This document shows positions 15,768-24,854 of a DNA stretch of 38,452 nt, piece after piece. Source of the stretch: Lysobacterales bacterium (GTDB lineage Bacteria; Pseudomonadota; Gammaproteobacteria; Xanthomonadales; Wenzhouxiangellaceae). The translations under genes were made by a program, and so were the position numbers. Below the pieces are notes generated by a model. It ran no database searches and had not been told where the DNA came from. It worked only from the letters and a program-made list of their open reading frames with translations. How positions within the stretch are numbered: position 1 is the first letter of the stretch; each line of letters begins with the position of its first letter. The stretch lies in the NCBI GenBank assembly GCA_002722315.1, contig PBLG01000036.1, positions 1-38,452 on the forward strand. Reading direction: 5' to 3'.

Positions 15768-16421
15768 CGCCGATTCGTCGTGCTCGATGCCCAGCTTGCG
15801 CATCGAGCGTTGCAGGCGGCCGATCATCGGACCGGGATCGAAGGCGTTGTCGGCGATCCAGGCGCGGTCGAAATCCAGCAGCCAGAATTTGCCGCTCGCA
15901 TCCATCAGGATATTGTTGGCGTTGAGATCCGGGTGACGCAGACCTGCCCCGGCGGCCCGGCCGAGCATTCGGCCGAGCGTGTTCCAGTCGGCCGAATCCA
16001 TGTGCTCGGCGGCCTCGGGCAGCGGCTCGGCACCGGGGATTCGGCGGGTGAGCAGGGCGCCCGTGTAGAACGGCCCCCGACGCTCGAAGGCCGCGGCCAG
16101 CGGTTCGGGCACCGGCAGCCCGGCATCGAGAAGCGTGCGATTCACCCGCCACTCGACGAAGGGGCGCGTGCGGGCCGCGCCGGTGTAGACGTAGCTCGAT
16201 GTACTCAGGTGGCGCACCAGGCCGCCGCGATGGTAGACGCGCAGGACGGCTTCGCCAAGCGGCGACGCCACCGCCAGCGCCTGGCCGCGCCCGCCCAGTT
16301 CGGCCAGGATCGCTTTTCGTTCCCGCCACCAGTCGGGGTCGAACCAGCCGGCCTCGGGTTTCGCATCCAGGCGGGAATCGAACAGAATCTCGACCGGGCC
16401 TGACCGTAGAATGCTTTCCAT
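15744..16421 (-). CDS. kdkA: 3-deoxy-D-manno-octulosonic acid kinase
   Basis: A 225-residue small kinase that phosphorylates the KDO residue of the LPS inner core at the cytoplasmic face of the inner membrane. The protein-kinase-like signature is visible: catalytic loop HPDLNANN (163-170) and metal motif LLDFDRA (181-187). The FDPDWW segment near 27-32 and LRVYHRGGLVR (60-70) are typical of KdkA. The frame remains open well upstream, but similarity begins at MESILRSG, so 16421 is the start. Divergent from a GT9 glycosyltransferase. Confidence 0.9.
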   Translation of the reverse strand: MESILRSGPVEILFDSRLDAKPEAGWFDPDWWRERKAILAELGGRGQALAVASPLGEAVLRVYHRGGLVRHLSTSSYVYTGAARTRPFVEWRVNRTLLDAGLPVPEPLAAAFERRGPFYTGALLTRRIPGAEPLPEAAEHMDSADWNTLGRMLGRAAGAGLRHPDLNANNILMDASGKFWLLDFDRAWIADNAFDPGPMIGRLQRSMRKLGIEHDESALWDVVRD

Positions 16422-16717
16422 GATGGTTAACCCGGCTGATCCATGATCCAATCTGCTGTGACGACCCCAGGCCCCGATAAATGCAAAAACCTGGAAGGCC
16501 CTGTTGGGCCAGCTCGCGCGGCCTGCGGCCGCGTGGTTCGATTTGCGGGTACACGCACCCGCAAGCGGGTCGCGTGTCCTCGACGTACTGGCAAGTGCGC
16601 CTCCGGCCCGCTCGGTCGCAAAACGTCCCAGCTGCAGGACCTGGCGCCGTCTCGCAACGCCCGGATCATGAATCACCCGGGTTGCGCGATTTTCTCTCCA
16701 TTTTCCCACACTGTGCA
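16422..16717. other. 296-base divergent spacer between kdkA and the GT9 gene
   Basis: No gene is called. Frames extending both neighbours upstream into it have no family similarity. It contains small hairpins such as ACCCGC-AA-GCGGGT near 16556-16569. It should hold both promoters; I see no clear pair of hexamers. Confidence 0.4.
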
Positions 16718-17758
16718 ATGCCCGCCGGAATGAGCGCGCCGAACTCGATCTGCCTGCTACGGCTGTCTGCGCTGGGCGACGTCTGCCACTGTATATCAAC
16801 CGTGCGCGCGATCCAGCGTCGGTGGCCCGAAGCCCGGCTGACATGGATCATCGGCAAGGGCGAGTATCGGCTGGTGCGCGATCTGCCGGGCGTCGAGTTC
16901 GTCGTCTACGACAAGCGCGGAGGCATGACCGCATTTCTCGAGCTTCGCCGGAATCTGCAACGTCGCTTCGACGTGCTGCTGCACGCCCAGGTCTCGACGC
17001 GCGCGAACCTGATTGCATTGCTGGTCCGCGCCGACCGGCGCATCGGATTCGATGCCGACCGCGCCCGCGAGGGCCACGGATTGGTGATCAGCGAGCGGAT
17101 TCCGGCCGCGAACTTTCAGCACCAGGCCGAAGCCCTGCTGTCGTTCGCGCGCACGCTGGGCGCCGACACGCATGGTATCGATAGGGCACCGCCGATCCGC
17201 GAGGATGACCGGGAGTTCGCACGCGAACACCAGCCCGAGCCGGGCAGGGCGGTGCTGATCAGTCCGTGTTCCAGCCACGCCGCGCGAAATTGGTCGGTCG
17301 CCGGCTACGCCGAAGTCGCCGACTGGGTGATCGAACAGACGGAGCGGCCCGTGATCCTGATCGGCGGGCCGTCGGAAATGGAAAAGCGGGTCGGCGCCGA
17401 GATCGAGTCGGCAATGCGGCATGCGCCCGTCAACCTCATTGGAAAGGATACGCTCGGTCAGTCGCTGGCGATGCTGGAGCGCGCCGCCTGCCTGCTCGCC
17501 CCGGACTCCGGCCCGGTCCACTTCGCTGCAGCCCTGGGCACGCCCGTGGTCGGTCTTTACGCGTCCACCTGGTCGCGCCGCTCCGGACCGCTGGGCAGCC
17601 TGGAGCACTGCGTGGACCGCTTCCCCGAGGCCTGCCGCAAATACCTCGACCGCGAGCCCGAGCAGGTCAAGTGGGGCAAGCGCATCGAAAAGCCCGGCGT
17701 GATGGACCTGGTCGAGCCGGCGGCCGTCATCGAGCGCCTGGAAACGGTTCTGGGGTGA
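16718..17758 (+). CDS. Glycosyltransferase family 9 (heptosyltransferase-like)
   Basis: A 346-residue GT-B enzyme. The N-terminal ICLLRLSALGDVCHCISTVR is the GT9 acceptor-side motif with the conserved GD. The C-terminal LLAPDSGPVHFAAALGTPVV is the nucleotide-sugar binding signature, and SSHAARNWS resembles the conserved N/K-x-W segment. GT9 enzymes transfer heptose or related sugars to the LPS core at the inner face of the inner membrane. Adjacency to kdkA supports an LPS core role. The start is either ATG 16718 or ATG 16730; neither has a clear Shine-Dalgarno. Which heptosyltransferase (I, II or other) it is cannot be told. Confidence 0.87.
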   Translation: MPAGMSAPNSICLLRLSALGDVCHCISTVRAIQRRWPEARLTWIIGKGEYRLVRDLPGVEFVVYDKRGGMTAFLELRRNLQRRFDVLLHAQVSTRANLIALLVRADRRIGFDADRAREGHGLVISERIPAANFQHQAEALLSFARTLGADTHGIDRAPPIREDDREFAREHQPEPGRAVLISPCSSHAARNWSVAGYAEVADWVIEQTERPVILIGGPSEMEKRVGAEIESAMRHAPVNLIGKDTLGQSLAMLERAACLLAPDSGPVHFAAALGTPVVGLYASTWSRRSGPLGSLEHCVDRFPEACRKYLDREPEQVKWGKRIEKPGVMDLVEPAAVIERLETVLG

Positions 17759-17835
17759 ATCGAACTGCCGCAAAGGTTCGAAAGGCCGAGTCACGCACTT
17801 GCGAAGAAAGCCGCGCGCGGTTTTCCTCGGCTTTT

Positions 17836-17915
17836 CTGTGGGAGGCGCGTCTCGCGCCGATGAAGTCGCCCCACCATCGAGATGGTTCCATCGGCGCGAG
17901 GCGCGCCTCCCACAG
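17836..17915. repeat. REPIN-like 80 bp inverted repeat
   Basis: CTGTGGGAGGCGCGTCTCGC... (17836-17862) and its complement (17889-17915) match in 26 of 27 bases around a 26-base centre. The GTGGGAG head and internal GCGCG hairpins fit two REP units in opposite orientation. Confidence 0.85.
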
Positions 17916-18042
17916 CAGTCCTTTGCCAGGGCGGATTCGCCGTGCGAGGCCCCGTAGATCTGGTGCGCCTCGTTAGCTCGGCCAACGGTTTTGAAACTGT
18001 ATTGTCGAACTTGATCAAGCGCGCCGCATGATCAAAAGGGGA

Positions 18043-18114
18043 GGATTCGGCGGGGCTTGCCCGCTGAGGGCCTCGCCACGCGTCGAACCGAAGCGAGCGA
18101 GCCCCGCCGAATCC
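18043..18114. repeat. Inverted repeat, 15-base perfect arms
   Basis: GGATTCGGCGGGGCT (18043-18057) and its reverse complement (18100-18114) flank a 42-base centre. It has no resemblance to the GTGGGAG REPIN 130 bases away and may be a second family. Confidence 0.75.
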
Positions 18115-18229
18115 GGCATCGGGGTTGTGCACTACGGATTTGTCAAGGCATGCTCGCGGCCGGGAGGCCGCTTGCGCAAGAATCGAGGCACGGGTATGGG
18201 TTTCCAAAAACCGGAAACGCGCTCGCGTT

Positions 18230-18622
18230 TCAGTATTCCTTGTAGCTTTTCTCTTCGAGGATGGTCGAGCCCAGCGCTTCGTTGATGCGGCGCTTGACCG
18301 CGGCGCGCTGGTCGTTGGTCTTGTAGACGCTTCGGGCCAGTTCGACGAAGCGCGGGCCGAAGTCGCCTTCGCGTTCGCAGTCGCGGATCGCGTCTTCGAT
18401 GTCCCAGAGCTTTTCGTTGAGGGTCTTGAGTTCGGTTCGACCGGCTGTGACCTCGGTGGTCTCGGCGGCTTCGCCGTGCCAGAGGCCGGTCAGCAGATCG
18501 AGTTCGCGCTCTACGTTGGCGCGCTTGTTCGGGTCGCCGATGCGCTCGGACTTGATTTCGAGAATGGAAATCTTGTCGAGCAACTCGCCCGGCGAAATGG
18601 GTACGGGAATGGGTTTGGTCAT
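18230..18622 (-). CDS. DUF6165-family protein
   Basis: A 130-residue soluble protein that starts PIPVPISPGELLDKISILEI and has a helical, charge-rich body (ERELDLLTG, LNEKLWDIEDAIRDCE) ending EEKSYKEY. It resembles DUF6165 proteins, which are often found near LPS or glycosyltransferase genes; their function is unknown. No signal peptide or membrane span. It lies 64 bases downstream of pnp on the same strand and could be cotranscribed with it. Confidence 0.75.
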   Translation of the reverse strand: MTKPIPVPISPGELLDKISILEIKSERIGDPNKRANVERELDLLTGLWHGEAAETTEVTAGRTELKTLNEKLWDIEDAIRDCEREGDFGPRFVELARSVYKTNDQRAAVKRRINEALGSTILEEKSYKEY

Positions 18623-18686
18623 GTCTTCACTGCCACTGCCGAATCCGGGGCGCGGGGCGCCCCGGACGGGAACGGTTGAGGGGAGA

Positions 18687-20783
18687 TCAGCTCGGCTGGT
18701 CGAGGTCTTTCATGCTGAGCCGGATGCGGCCCTGCTTGTCGACTTCGAGCACCTTGACGCGCACCTTCTGACCTTCCGACAGTTCGTCGGTGACGTTCTC
18801 GACGCGCTGGTCGGAGATCTGCGAGATGTGCACCAGGCCGTCCTTGCCCGGCAGGATCTGGACGAAGGCGCCGAAGTTCATGATCTTCTGAACCGTGCCC
18901 TCGTAGATCTTGCCCACCTCGACGTCGGCGGTGATCTGCTCGATCTGGCGGCGCGCCTCGTCGGCGGCGTCCTTGTTGGCCGAGGCGATGGTGATCGTGC
19001 CGTCGTCGGCGATGTCGATCGTGGTGCCGGTCGCTTCGGTGATCTGGCGGATGGTGGAGCCGCCCTTGCCGATCACTTCGCGGATCTTGTCCGGATGCAC
19101 GCGCATCGTGAACAGGCGCGGAGCGTACTCGCTCATCTCGCCGCGCGGCTTGTCCAGCACCTTGTTCATTTCACCCAGGATGTGGGTGCGGCCGGCGCGG
19201 GCCTGCTCGAGCGCGGCGTGCATGATTTCGCGGGTGATGCCGTCGATCTTGATGTCCATCTGCAGCGCGCTGACGCCGTCGGCGGTGCCGGCGACCTTGA
19301 AGTCCATGTCGCCGAGGTGATCCTCGTCGCCCAGGATGTCGGTCAGCACGGCGAACTTGTCGCCTTCCTTGATCAGGCCCATCGCGATGCCGGCCACCGG
19401 CGCCTTGAGCGGTACGCCGGCATCCATCAGCGCCAGCGAGGTGCCGCAGACCGAAGCCATCGAGCTGGAGCCGTTGGACTCGGTGATTTCCGAGACCACG
19501 CGCATCACGTACGGAAAGTCTTCCTGGCTGGGCAGAACCGCGGAGACGCCTCGACGGGCCAGTCGGCCGTGGCCGATTTCACGCCGTTTCGGGCCGAGCA
19601 TGAAGCTGGTCTCCCCGACGCAGAACGGCGGGGAGTTGTAGTGCAGCATGAACGGATCCTTGTACTCGCCCTCGATCGCGTCGATGATCTGCGCGTCGCG
19701 ACCGGTGCCCAGCGTGACCACGACCATGGCCTGGGTCTCGCCGCGGGTGAAGATCGACGAGCCGTGAGTGCGCGGGAGCGTCCCGACCTCGATGTCGATC
19801 GGGCGAACCGTTGTCAGGTCGCGACCGTCGATGCGGGGCTTGCCTTCGATGATCTGCCCTCGGACCAGGTTCTTCTCGAGCTTGGAGAAGGCGGCCTTGA
19901 CGTCTTCGGCGCTGAATTCGCTTTCCTCGCCTTCCGGCGCCAGGGTCTCGACCAGCTTCTTCTTGACCTCCGAGATCGCCTCGTGGCGCTGGGTCTTGTC
20001 GGTCAGCGTGTAGGCCTGCTGCAGGCCTGCCAGTGCGACTTCCTCGACTTTCTCGGCCAGGCCGGCCGGCTTTTCGGGCGCCTGCCAGTCCCACTTCGGC
20101 TTGCCGGCTTCGTCTGCCAGCTCCTTGATCGCCTTGATTGCCGTCTGCATCTGGTCGTGGCCGAAGGTGACCGCGCCGAGCATTTCGTCTTCGGTCAGCA
20201 GGTCGGCTTCGGATTCGACCATCAGCACGGCGTGTTCGGTACCGGCAACGACCAGGTTCAGGCGCGAATTCTCGAGCTGGCTGGCAACCGGGTTGAGTAC
20301 GTACTCACCGTCGATGAAGCCGACGCGCGCGCCGCCGATCGGGCCCTGGAAGGGGGCGCCGGACAGCGCGAGGGCGGCCGAGGCGCCGATCATGGCCGGG
20401 ATGTCACCATCGACTTCCGGATTCAGGCTCATCACGGTGGCGATGACCTGGATCTCGTTCATGAAGCCCTGCGGGAACAGCGGGCGCAGCGGGCGGTCGA
20501 TCAGGCGCGAGGTCAGCGTTTCCTTTTCGGTCGGTCGGCCTTCGCGCTTGAAGAAGCCGCCGGGAATCTTGCCGGCGGAATAGAATTTTTCCTGGTAGTT
20601 GATCGTCAGCGGGAAGAACGCCTGGCCGGGCTTGGCTTCGGGGCGCGCTACCGCGGTGACCAGCACCACCGTGTCGCCCATGGTCACCAGCACAGCGCCG
20701 GTGGCCTGGCGGGCCAGGTGGCCGGTTTCCAGGGTTACGGTGTGCTCACCGTACTGAAAGGACTTGCTTACTTTATTGAACAC
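18687..20783 (-). CDS. pnp: Polyribonucleotide nucleotidyltransferase (PNPase)
   Basis: A 698-residue phosphorolytic 3'-5' exoribonuclease, a trimer and degradosome partner in many bacteria. The two RNase PH-like domains include [12 protein letters not shown] and, in the second, the catalytic aspartates of [14 protein letters not shown]. The KH domain has the loop [10 protein letters not shown] starting at residue 571, and the S1 domain runs from about 621 ([18 protein letters not shown]) to 693. It follows rpsO on the same strand, the classic order, with a perfect 14-bp hairpin between them that probably serves RNase III-dependent autoregulation. Confidence 0.98.
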   Translation of the reverse strand: MFNKVSKSFQYGEHTVTLETGHLARQATGAVLVTMGDTVVLVTAVARPEAKPGQAFFPLTINYQEKFYSAGKIPGGFFKREGRPTEKETLTSRLIDRPLRPLFPQGFMNEIQVIATVMSLNPEVDGDIPAMIGASAALALSGAPFQGPIGGARVGFIDGEYVLNPVASQLENSRLNLVVAGTEHAVLMVESEADLLTEDEMLGAVTFGHDQMQTAIKAIKELADEAGKPKWDWQAPEKPAGLAEKVEEVALAGLQQAYTLTDKTQRHEAISEVKKKLVETLAPEGEESEFSAEDVKAAFSKLEKNLVRGQIIEGKPRIDGRDLTTVRPIDIEVGTLPRTHGSSIFTRGETQAMVVVTLGTGRDAQIIDAIEGEYKDPFMLHYNSPPFCVGETSFMLGPKRREIGHGRLARRGVSAVLPSQEDFPYVMRVVSEITESNGSSSMASVCGTSLALMDAGVPLKAPVAGIAMGLIKEGDKFAVLTDILGDEDHLGDMDFKVAGTADGVSALQMDIKIDGITREIMHAALEQARAGRTHILGEMNKVLDKPRGEMSEYAPRLFTMRVHPDKIREVIGKGGSTIRQITEATGTTIDIADDGTITIASANKDAADEARRQIEQITADVEVGKIYEGTVQKIMNFGAFVQILPGKDGLVHISQISDQRVENVTDELSEGQKVRVKVLEVDKQGRIRLSMKDLDQPS

Positions 20784-20819
20784 TTGAAAACTCCAGTCAC
20801 AAAGAGGAAATTCAGGTAC

Positions 20820-20861
20820 GACGAAGCACCGGTCGCTGTCTGCAACAACCGGTGCTTCGTC
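20820..20861 (-). promoter_or_regulatory. rpsO-pnp intercistronic hairpin (likely RNase III site)
   Basis: GACGAAGCACCGGT (20820-20833) pairs perfectly with ACCGGTGCTTCGTC (20848-20861) around a 14-base loop. In E. coli a hairpin at the same place, cut by RNase III, is the basis of pnp autoregulation. No T-run follows, so it is not a full terminator. Confidence 0.75.
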
Positions 20862-20896
20862 AGATCATGGAACCGAGGGCCGACGAATGTCGACGA

Positions 20897-21166
20897 TTAT
20901 CTGCGCAGGCCGAGGCGCTGCACGATGTCGCGATACCGCTGGACGTCCTTGTTGCGGACGTAATCAAGCAGCGAGCGGCGCTGGTTGACCAGCCGAATCA
21001 GGCCCTTCCGGGAATGGTGATCCTTCTTGTGATCCTGGAAATGGCCGGTCAGGTGCTTGATGCGCGCGGTCAGCAACGCGATCTGCACTTCCGGCGACCC
21101 GGTGTCGCTGCTCGAGAGCTGGTATTCCGAAACAATCTGCTGTTTCTGTTCTGCACTCAAAGACAT
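20897..21166 (-). CDS. rpsO: 30S ribosomal protein S15
   Basis: An 89-residue primary 16S rRNA-binding protein. Conserved stretches [31 protein letters not shown] and RRSLLDYV are complete. It heads the rpsO-pnp operon. A consensus-like promoter lies about 150 bases upstream, followed by a leader rich in hairpins where S15 could bind its own mRNA. GGAG sits about ten bases before the ATG. Confidence 0.98.
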   Translation of the reverse strand: MSLSAEQKQQIVSEYQLSSSDTGSPEVQIALLTARIKHLTGHFQDHKKDHHSRKGLIRLVNQRRSLLDYVRNKDVQRYRDIVQRLGLRR

Positions 21167-21323
21167 GTTGTCTCAACTCCAAACTATTGATGGCAAACTG
21201 ATATTGCGTAAAGTCTGGCGACCGGGCTTTTCCAGAAAACCCCCTCCTCGAATGCAAGCAGCCGCAAGGCTGCCGAAGGCGGGCTTTGTGCAAAAGCCCC
21301 GATCACCGCTGATCAAGCGCGCA

Positions 21324-21353
21324 ATTATACCCTGTTTTTCCGGGATGCAACAA
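21324..21353 (-). promoter_or_regulatory. rpsO-pnp promoter
   Basis: On the minus strand TTGTTG (21348-21353), an 18-base spacer and a perfect TATAAT (21324-21329). The start would be near 21317, giving a leader of about 150 bases. Confidence 0.7.
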
Positions 21354-21406
21354 GAGGGAGCGCGCTTTGATCGAGGGCCGGATCTCGCGCCTCGGCTGCA
21401 GACCAT

Positions 21407-23725
21407 TCAGGCGGCGGTCAGGCGCTTGCGCGCCCGGTCGAACATGCTGTCGGCGGTGAACTTGCCGTCGCGCCAGTGGCCGGGACTGGCGCCGGTGAGC
21501 ATCTCCAGCACCTGGCTGAGGTTGCCGGCGGCATAGACCTGGAACAGGTCGTTGCGCACGGCCTGGATCAATTCGGGCCGGAGCATCAGCTCCTCGCGCT
21601 GGATGGTCGGGATGATGACGCCCGGGCTGCCGCTGGTCTGACTCTGCTGCGCGATCTGGAAACAGTCCTCGATGCGGGCGTTGATTCCCTCGACCGGGGT
21701 GAGTCGACAGTCGCTGTCCAGGCTGCCGATGACCGCCAGGTCCTGGCGCAACGGGATGTCGGACAGGCGGCTGACAAGCGCCAGGACAGACCCCAGGATC
21801 AGCGCGCCGCCGGTCCGCGGCGCGGTTCCGGTGGATGTGCTTCCGCAGCTTATGAGCGCGTGCAGGCCGATCGACTTGTCCATGCGCATCGAGTGGGCAA
21901 GTGCGCTTTCGATTCTGATGCTGATTTCGGATCCCGGCGCCTGATCCGCACCCTCGAAGGCGATGCGGGTATCCGGCGCGTGCGCCAGGCTGGCCTGGAT
22001 CCGGATCAGCTGGCCGTAATTGCGGTCGCCGTCGGGCTCGAGGCCGCATACGTGAACCTGGCCCAGCTGGTGCTGGCGGGCGGGAAATCCCGATGTCTCG
22101 AAGTGCGGGTTCGAGCTGACCGGGCGAAGCGGGCGCATCCGGTCGATCGCTTCGTGCACGTGCACGGCGGACACGTGGTCGCTTTCCGGGCCGCCGGCCA
22201 GCACCGCGGCCGTGCGCAGCACGGTGAGCAGATCACCCATGCGTGTCGACAGCCGGTTGCGCCCGCCCATGCGGGCGGCCTGTTCGACCAGCGCAGCAAT
22301 GGCCTCGTCGCTGATCGGGGCGGAGTGGACGCGCTCGGCCGCGTCACGCAGTCTTGCCGCAATCCAGGTCACGCCCGCGGCATCGCGCGGTATCGAATCC
22401 GGAATGTCGATCGGGGCGGCGAACAGACCGATGAATTCGGGATACTCCTGCTGCAGCCGCTGCCAGTGCCGCTGGGTACCACACAGGATCAGGCGTGCGT
22501 CAATCGGAATCGGCTCCGGCCGCAGCGAAATCGCCGGCGACGACGAGTTGTCCGGTGGCGGCTCGATGCCGATCATGCCGTTGGTCAGCGCGTTGCGCAG
22601 CAGCGAAATGCTGCGGGGGTTTTCAAGAAGGTCTTCGGCGTCGATGACCAGGAATCCACCGTTGGCGGTCAGCAGACTGCCGCCGCGAACGCCCAGGAAA
22701 GAGGCCACCGAGCGCCTGTTCTCCAGCCATGAAGGGTCTATCGTGCCGCCCAGGTTGCGCGGCGTGGGCGCATGCTCGTGAACCAAGTTCAGTCCGTCGT
22801 CGATGGCGGTGTGGACGAGGTTGATGCTGTAGAGCAGTTCCGGATCCGCAAGGTGCGCGGTCGGGGTGTCGACGCGCTTTTCGAGGACGTCAGCGATGAT
22901 GGCCTCGATATGCTCCTTGACGCCCGGGTCGGCGAACTGCCGCAGCACCGGCTGCGCCAGGTCGGCCAGCAGCCGCCGGGTCTCGGCCCGCAGCAGGCGG
23001 CCGCGAAGCTGGTGGGCGTGATTCCAGGTCTTGTTGATTGCGTCGGTGAGTTTGCGGATCTGCGGCTGTGCGTCGCGAATCACGGTCCGGATCTGCTCGA
23101 ATTCCTCGGGGCTGACCTGGCCCTTGGCGACCAGGTTGGCCAGGTCGTCCTGGGTGATGACCCGCCCGGTCTGCTGCACGTGCACCGTCAGCCGGACCAG
23201 TTGCCCCACCTCTTCGCGCACCAGCACCAGGCCGTGCGGCTTGAGCTTCTTTTCCAGTGGGCCGGTCAGGCGACGCATTTCGGCGTCGGAACGGTCCGAG
23301 AGCGCCTGCAGGCGGTTGCGGATCGGACGGGCTTCCAGCGCGGATTCGAGCTGGTCGCGAATGAACCGGTTTATCTCGCCCAGCGCGGCGCGCAGTTTCC
23401 GGCCGCTGCCGGCCGGCAGTCGCAACAGGCGAGGGCGGTCGGGATAGACGAAATTGTGCACCAGGCAATAGTCATGGAGTTCGCGCCTGGGCGGCCGGAT
23501 GGATTCCAGGCCTGACTTCAGCAGCATGCCACGGTCGCTGGCGGCGTGGCCCCGGACGAAGATATGCCCGCGAGCCGGCGAGTTGTCGGCCACTGCCTGG
23601 CTGAGCGAGTTCACCAGTCGGTCCAGCGTCGCCGAATGCGCCGTTCGCGTGGCCTCCTCGTCGACCAGGCGGCCGGGGTCGACGCGCCAGCGCAGGTCTG
23701 CCGGTGGAATACGCGATAAGGCCAT
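21407..23725 (-). CDS. Lon-family AAA protein with substituted catalytic dyad (likely pseudoprotease)
   Basis: The 772-residue protein resembles the LonB-like/YcbZ group. An N-terminal helical region and inserted coiled coil (about 110-280) precede a degenerate AAA domain: there is no Walker A lysine (RGHAASDRG, 58-66), but a Walker B-like GGFLVIDAEDLL (356-367). The C-terminal Lon proteolytic domain is about 545-745. Aligned on PRTGG...LALVSRLSDIPLRQDLAVIGS, the residue at the catalytic Ser position is Ala641 (codon GCG at 21803-21805). The residue 43 further on, where Lys is expected, is Arg684 (CGC at 21674-21676). Both active-site residues therefore seem lost. The frame is open to 24694, but the start is MALSRIPPADL at 23725. 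An alpha/beta hydrolase gene ends 65 bases upstream on the same strand. Confidence 0.85.
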   Translation of the reverse strand: MALSRIPPADLRWRVDPGRLVDEEATRTAHSATLDRLVNSLSQAVADNSPARGHIFVRGHAASDRGMLLKSGLESIRPPRRELHDYCLVHNFVYPDRPRLLRLPAGSGRKLRAALGEINRFIRDQLESALEARPIRNRLQALSDRSDAEMRRLTGPLEKKLKPHGLVLVREEVGQLVRLTVHVQQTGRVITQDDLANLVAKGQVSPEEFEQIRTVIRDAQPQIRKLTDAINKTWNHAHQLRGRLLRAETRRLLADLAQPVLRQFADPGVKEHIEAIIADVLEKRVDTPTAHLADPELLYSINLVHTAIDDGLNLVHEHAPTPRNLGGTIDPSWLENRRSVASFLGVRGGSLLTANGGFLVIDAEDLLENPRSISLLRNALTNGMIGIEPPPDNSSSPAISLRPEPIPIDARLILCGTQRHWQRLQQEYPEFIGLFAAPIDIPDSIPRDAAGVTWIAARLRDAAERVHSAPISDEAIAALVEQAARMGGRNRLSTRMGDLLTVLRTAAVLAGGPESDHVSAVHVHEAIDRMRPLRPVSSNPHFETSGFPARQHQLGQVHVCGLEPDGDRNYGQLIRIQASLAHAPDTRIAFEGADQAPGSEISIRIESALAHSMRMDKSIGLHALISCGSTSTGTAPRTGGALILGSVLALVSRLSDIPLRQDLAVIGSLDSDCRLTPVEGINARIEDCFQIAQQSQTSGSPGVIIPTIQREELMLRPELIQAVRNDLFQVYAAGNLSQVLEMLTGASPGHWRDGKFTADSMFDRARKRLTAA

Positions 23726-23790
23726 GCCCTTCCTGAACGCTGTGACTGGACGTCGATTGTAGCTCAAGGCCGGTTCGGCCGGAATTGCGA

Positions 23791-24744
23791 TCAGGGCCGA
23801 TGCGCGGGGTCTTCGCCGTCGCTCCTGGCCAGTCGTTCGGTGTAGCTGATCCAGCATTCGGCGACCGTGCGTGGGTTCTCCAGCATCGGCAGGTGGCCGG
23901 TATCCGGGAGCATCAGGGTTTCTGCCCGGTTCATGCAGCCGTGAAGCACCTGGGCGCCGGCGGGATTCAGGATCTGGTCGGACCTGCCCCAGACGATCAA
24001 TGCTGGCACGTCCAGGCCGTGGGCCAGCTTCTCGGCCGGCGCGGAATCGAAGCGAATGGCGTCGAACGCGCGCTGGTGATCGACCGCCCGGGCCGCCGCC
24101 CGATCGGCCAGGAAGCGCGCCAGCGGGGACGGAATCCAGGGTGGGTGGACGAAACAGAAATCGATGAGCCGTCGAAAATCGGACCGGTCGCGGATGACCA
24201 GCGGGTTGTGGCGTTCCTCGGCGATCTCCTGGAAAAGCGGGGAATGCGCCACGCCCTCCACGCCGCCGGGCGCGAGCAGCCAGAGCGCCCGAACGCGGTC
24301 CGGGTAGCGCGCGGCGATCGCGCAGGCAATGTAGCCGCCCATGGAACTGCCGCCGAGATAGCAGCGCTGGATGCCGACCCGATCCATCCACTTGACCACC
24401 GACTCGGCCTGGGCCTCGATCCGGTAGTCGACTGCGTCGGGACAGCGGGTCTCGCCGAAGCCGGGCAGGTCGGGCGCGAGAATCCGGAAGTGCCCGGTCA
24501 GGTGGCGGGCGACCCGGTTGAAATGATCGGCGTCTGCATTGAACCCGTGCAGCAGCACCAGCGTTTCGCCGTGGCCGCCCTCGAGCACGTGCCAGTCGAT
24601 GCCGGCGGCTTCGACGCGGCAGGATTTCAGCCGGCCGCCGCGCCGGTCCAGCGCCCGGAAACACATTGCAAGCGGGGCGGGCATGAATGCCCACAGGCCC
24701 ACGAGGACCAGCAGCGCGATCAGGATGAGAACCGGGATCGACAT
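23791..24744 (-). CDS. Membrane-anchored alpha/beta hydrolase (esterase/lipase-like)
   Basis: A 317-residue protein with an uncleaved-looking N-terminal span (residues 2-21) followed by an alpha/beta-hydrolase fold. It has oxyanion-hole LLHGFNAD (64-71), nucleophile Ser134 in GGSSMGG, Asp256 in WGRSDQIL and His284 in DTGHLPM. The arrangement resembles inner-membrane-anchored monoglyceride lipases/esterases of Moraxella and Psychrobacter type; the substrate is not known. The frame continues upstream to 24837, but the hydrophobic anchor begins at MSIPVLIL. It precedes the Lon-like gene by 65 bases and is probably cotranscribed. Divergent from the PhyH operon. Confidence 0.87.
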   Translation of the reverse strand: MSIPVLILIALLVLVGLWAFMPAPLAMCFRALDRRGGRLKSCRVEAAGIDWHVLEGGHGETLVLLHGFNADADHFNRVARHLTGHFRILAPDLPGFGETRCPDAVDYRIEAQAESVVKWMDRVGIQRCYLGGSSMGGYIACAIAARYPDRVRALWLLAPGGVEGVAHSPLFQEIAEERHNPLVIRDRSDFRRLIDFCFVHPPWIPSPLARFLADRAAARAVDHQRAFDAIRFDSAPAEKLAHGLDVPALIVWGRSDQILNPAGAQVLHGCMNRAETLMLPDTGHLPMLENPRTVAECWISYTERLARSDGEDPAHRP

Positions 24745-24854
24745 ATAGTGCGGGATGCTAAAATCGTTATCTGTAGTGTAGTGTCTCTCGATCAAGCGTA
24801 CAGGCTCATTTTCGGCCCCCGGCCGCCCGCGCCGCACGGCGCCTCCGGAAAGTC

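Larger units (their letters stand above)
17759..18229. other. 470-base repeat-rich intergenic region
   Basis: No gene is seen. It contains a possible terminator after the GT9 gene (AAAGCCG at 17808 with CGGCTTTT at 17828), a REPIN at 17836-17915, and a second inverted repeat at 18043-18114. Convergent transcription enters from both sides. Confidence 0.6.

Noticed and set aside
18645..18665. pnp terminator
   Set aside because: CCGGGGCG and CGCCCCGG form a stem, but there is no T-run and DUF6165 follows on the same strand.
18399..20963. 854-codon open frame antisense to pnp
   Set aside because: The opposite strand encodes a complete PNPase with all domains. The antisense frame is a GC-rich shadow with no recognisable domain.
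23726..24694. N-terminal extension of the Lon-like frame
   Set aside because: The extension runs antisense-like through the hydrolase gene in another frame and has no family similarity; the Lon-like protein starts at MALSRIPPADL.
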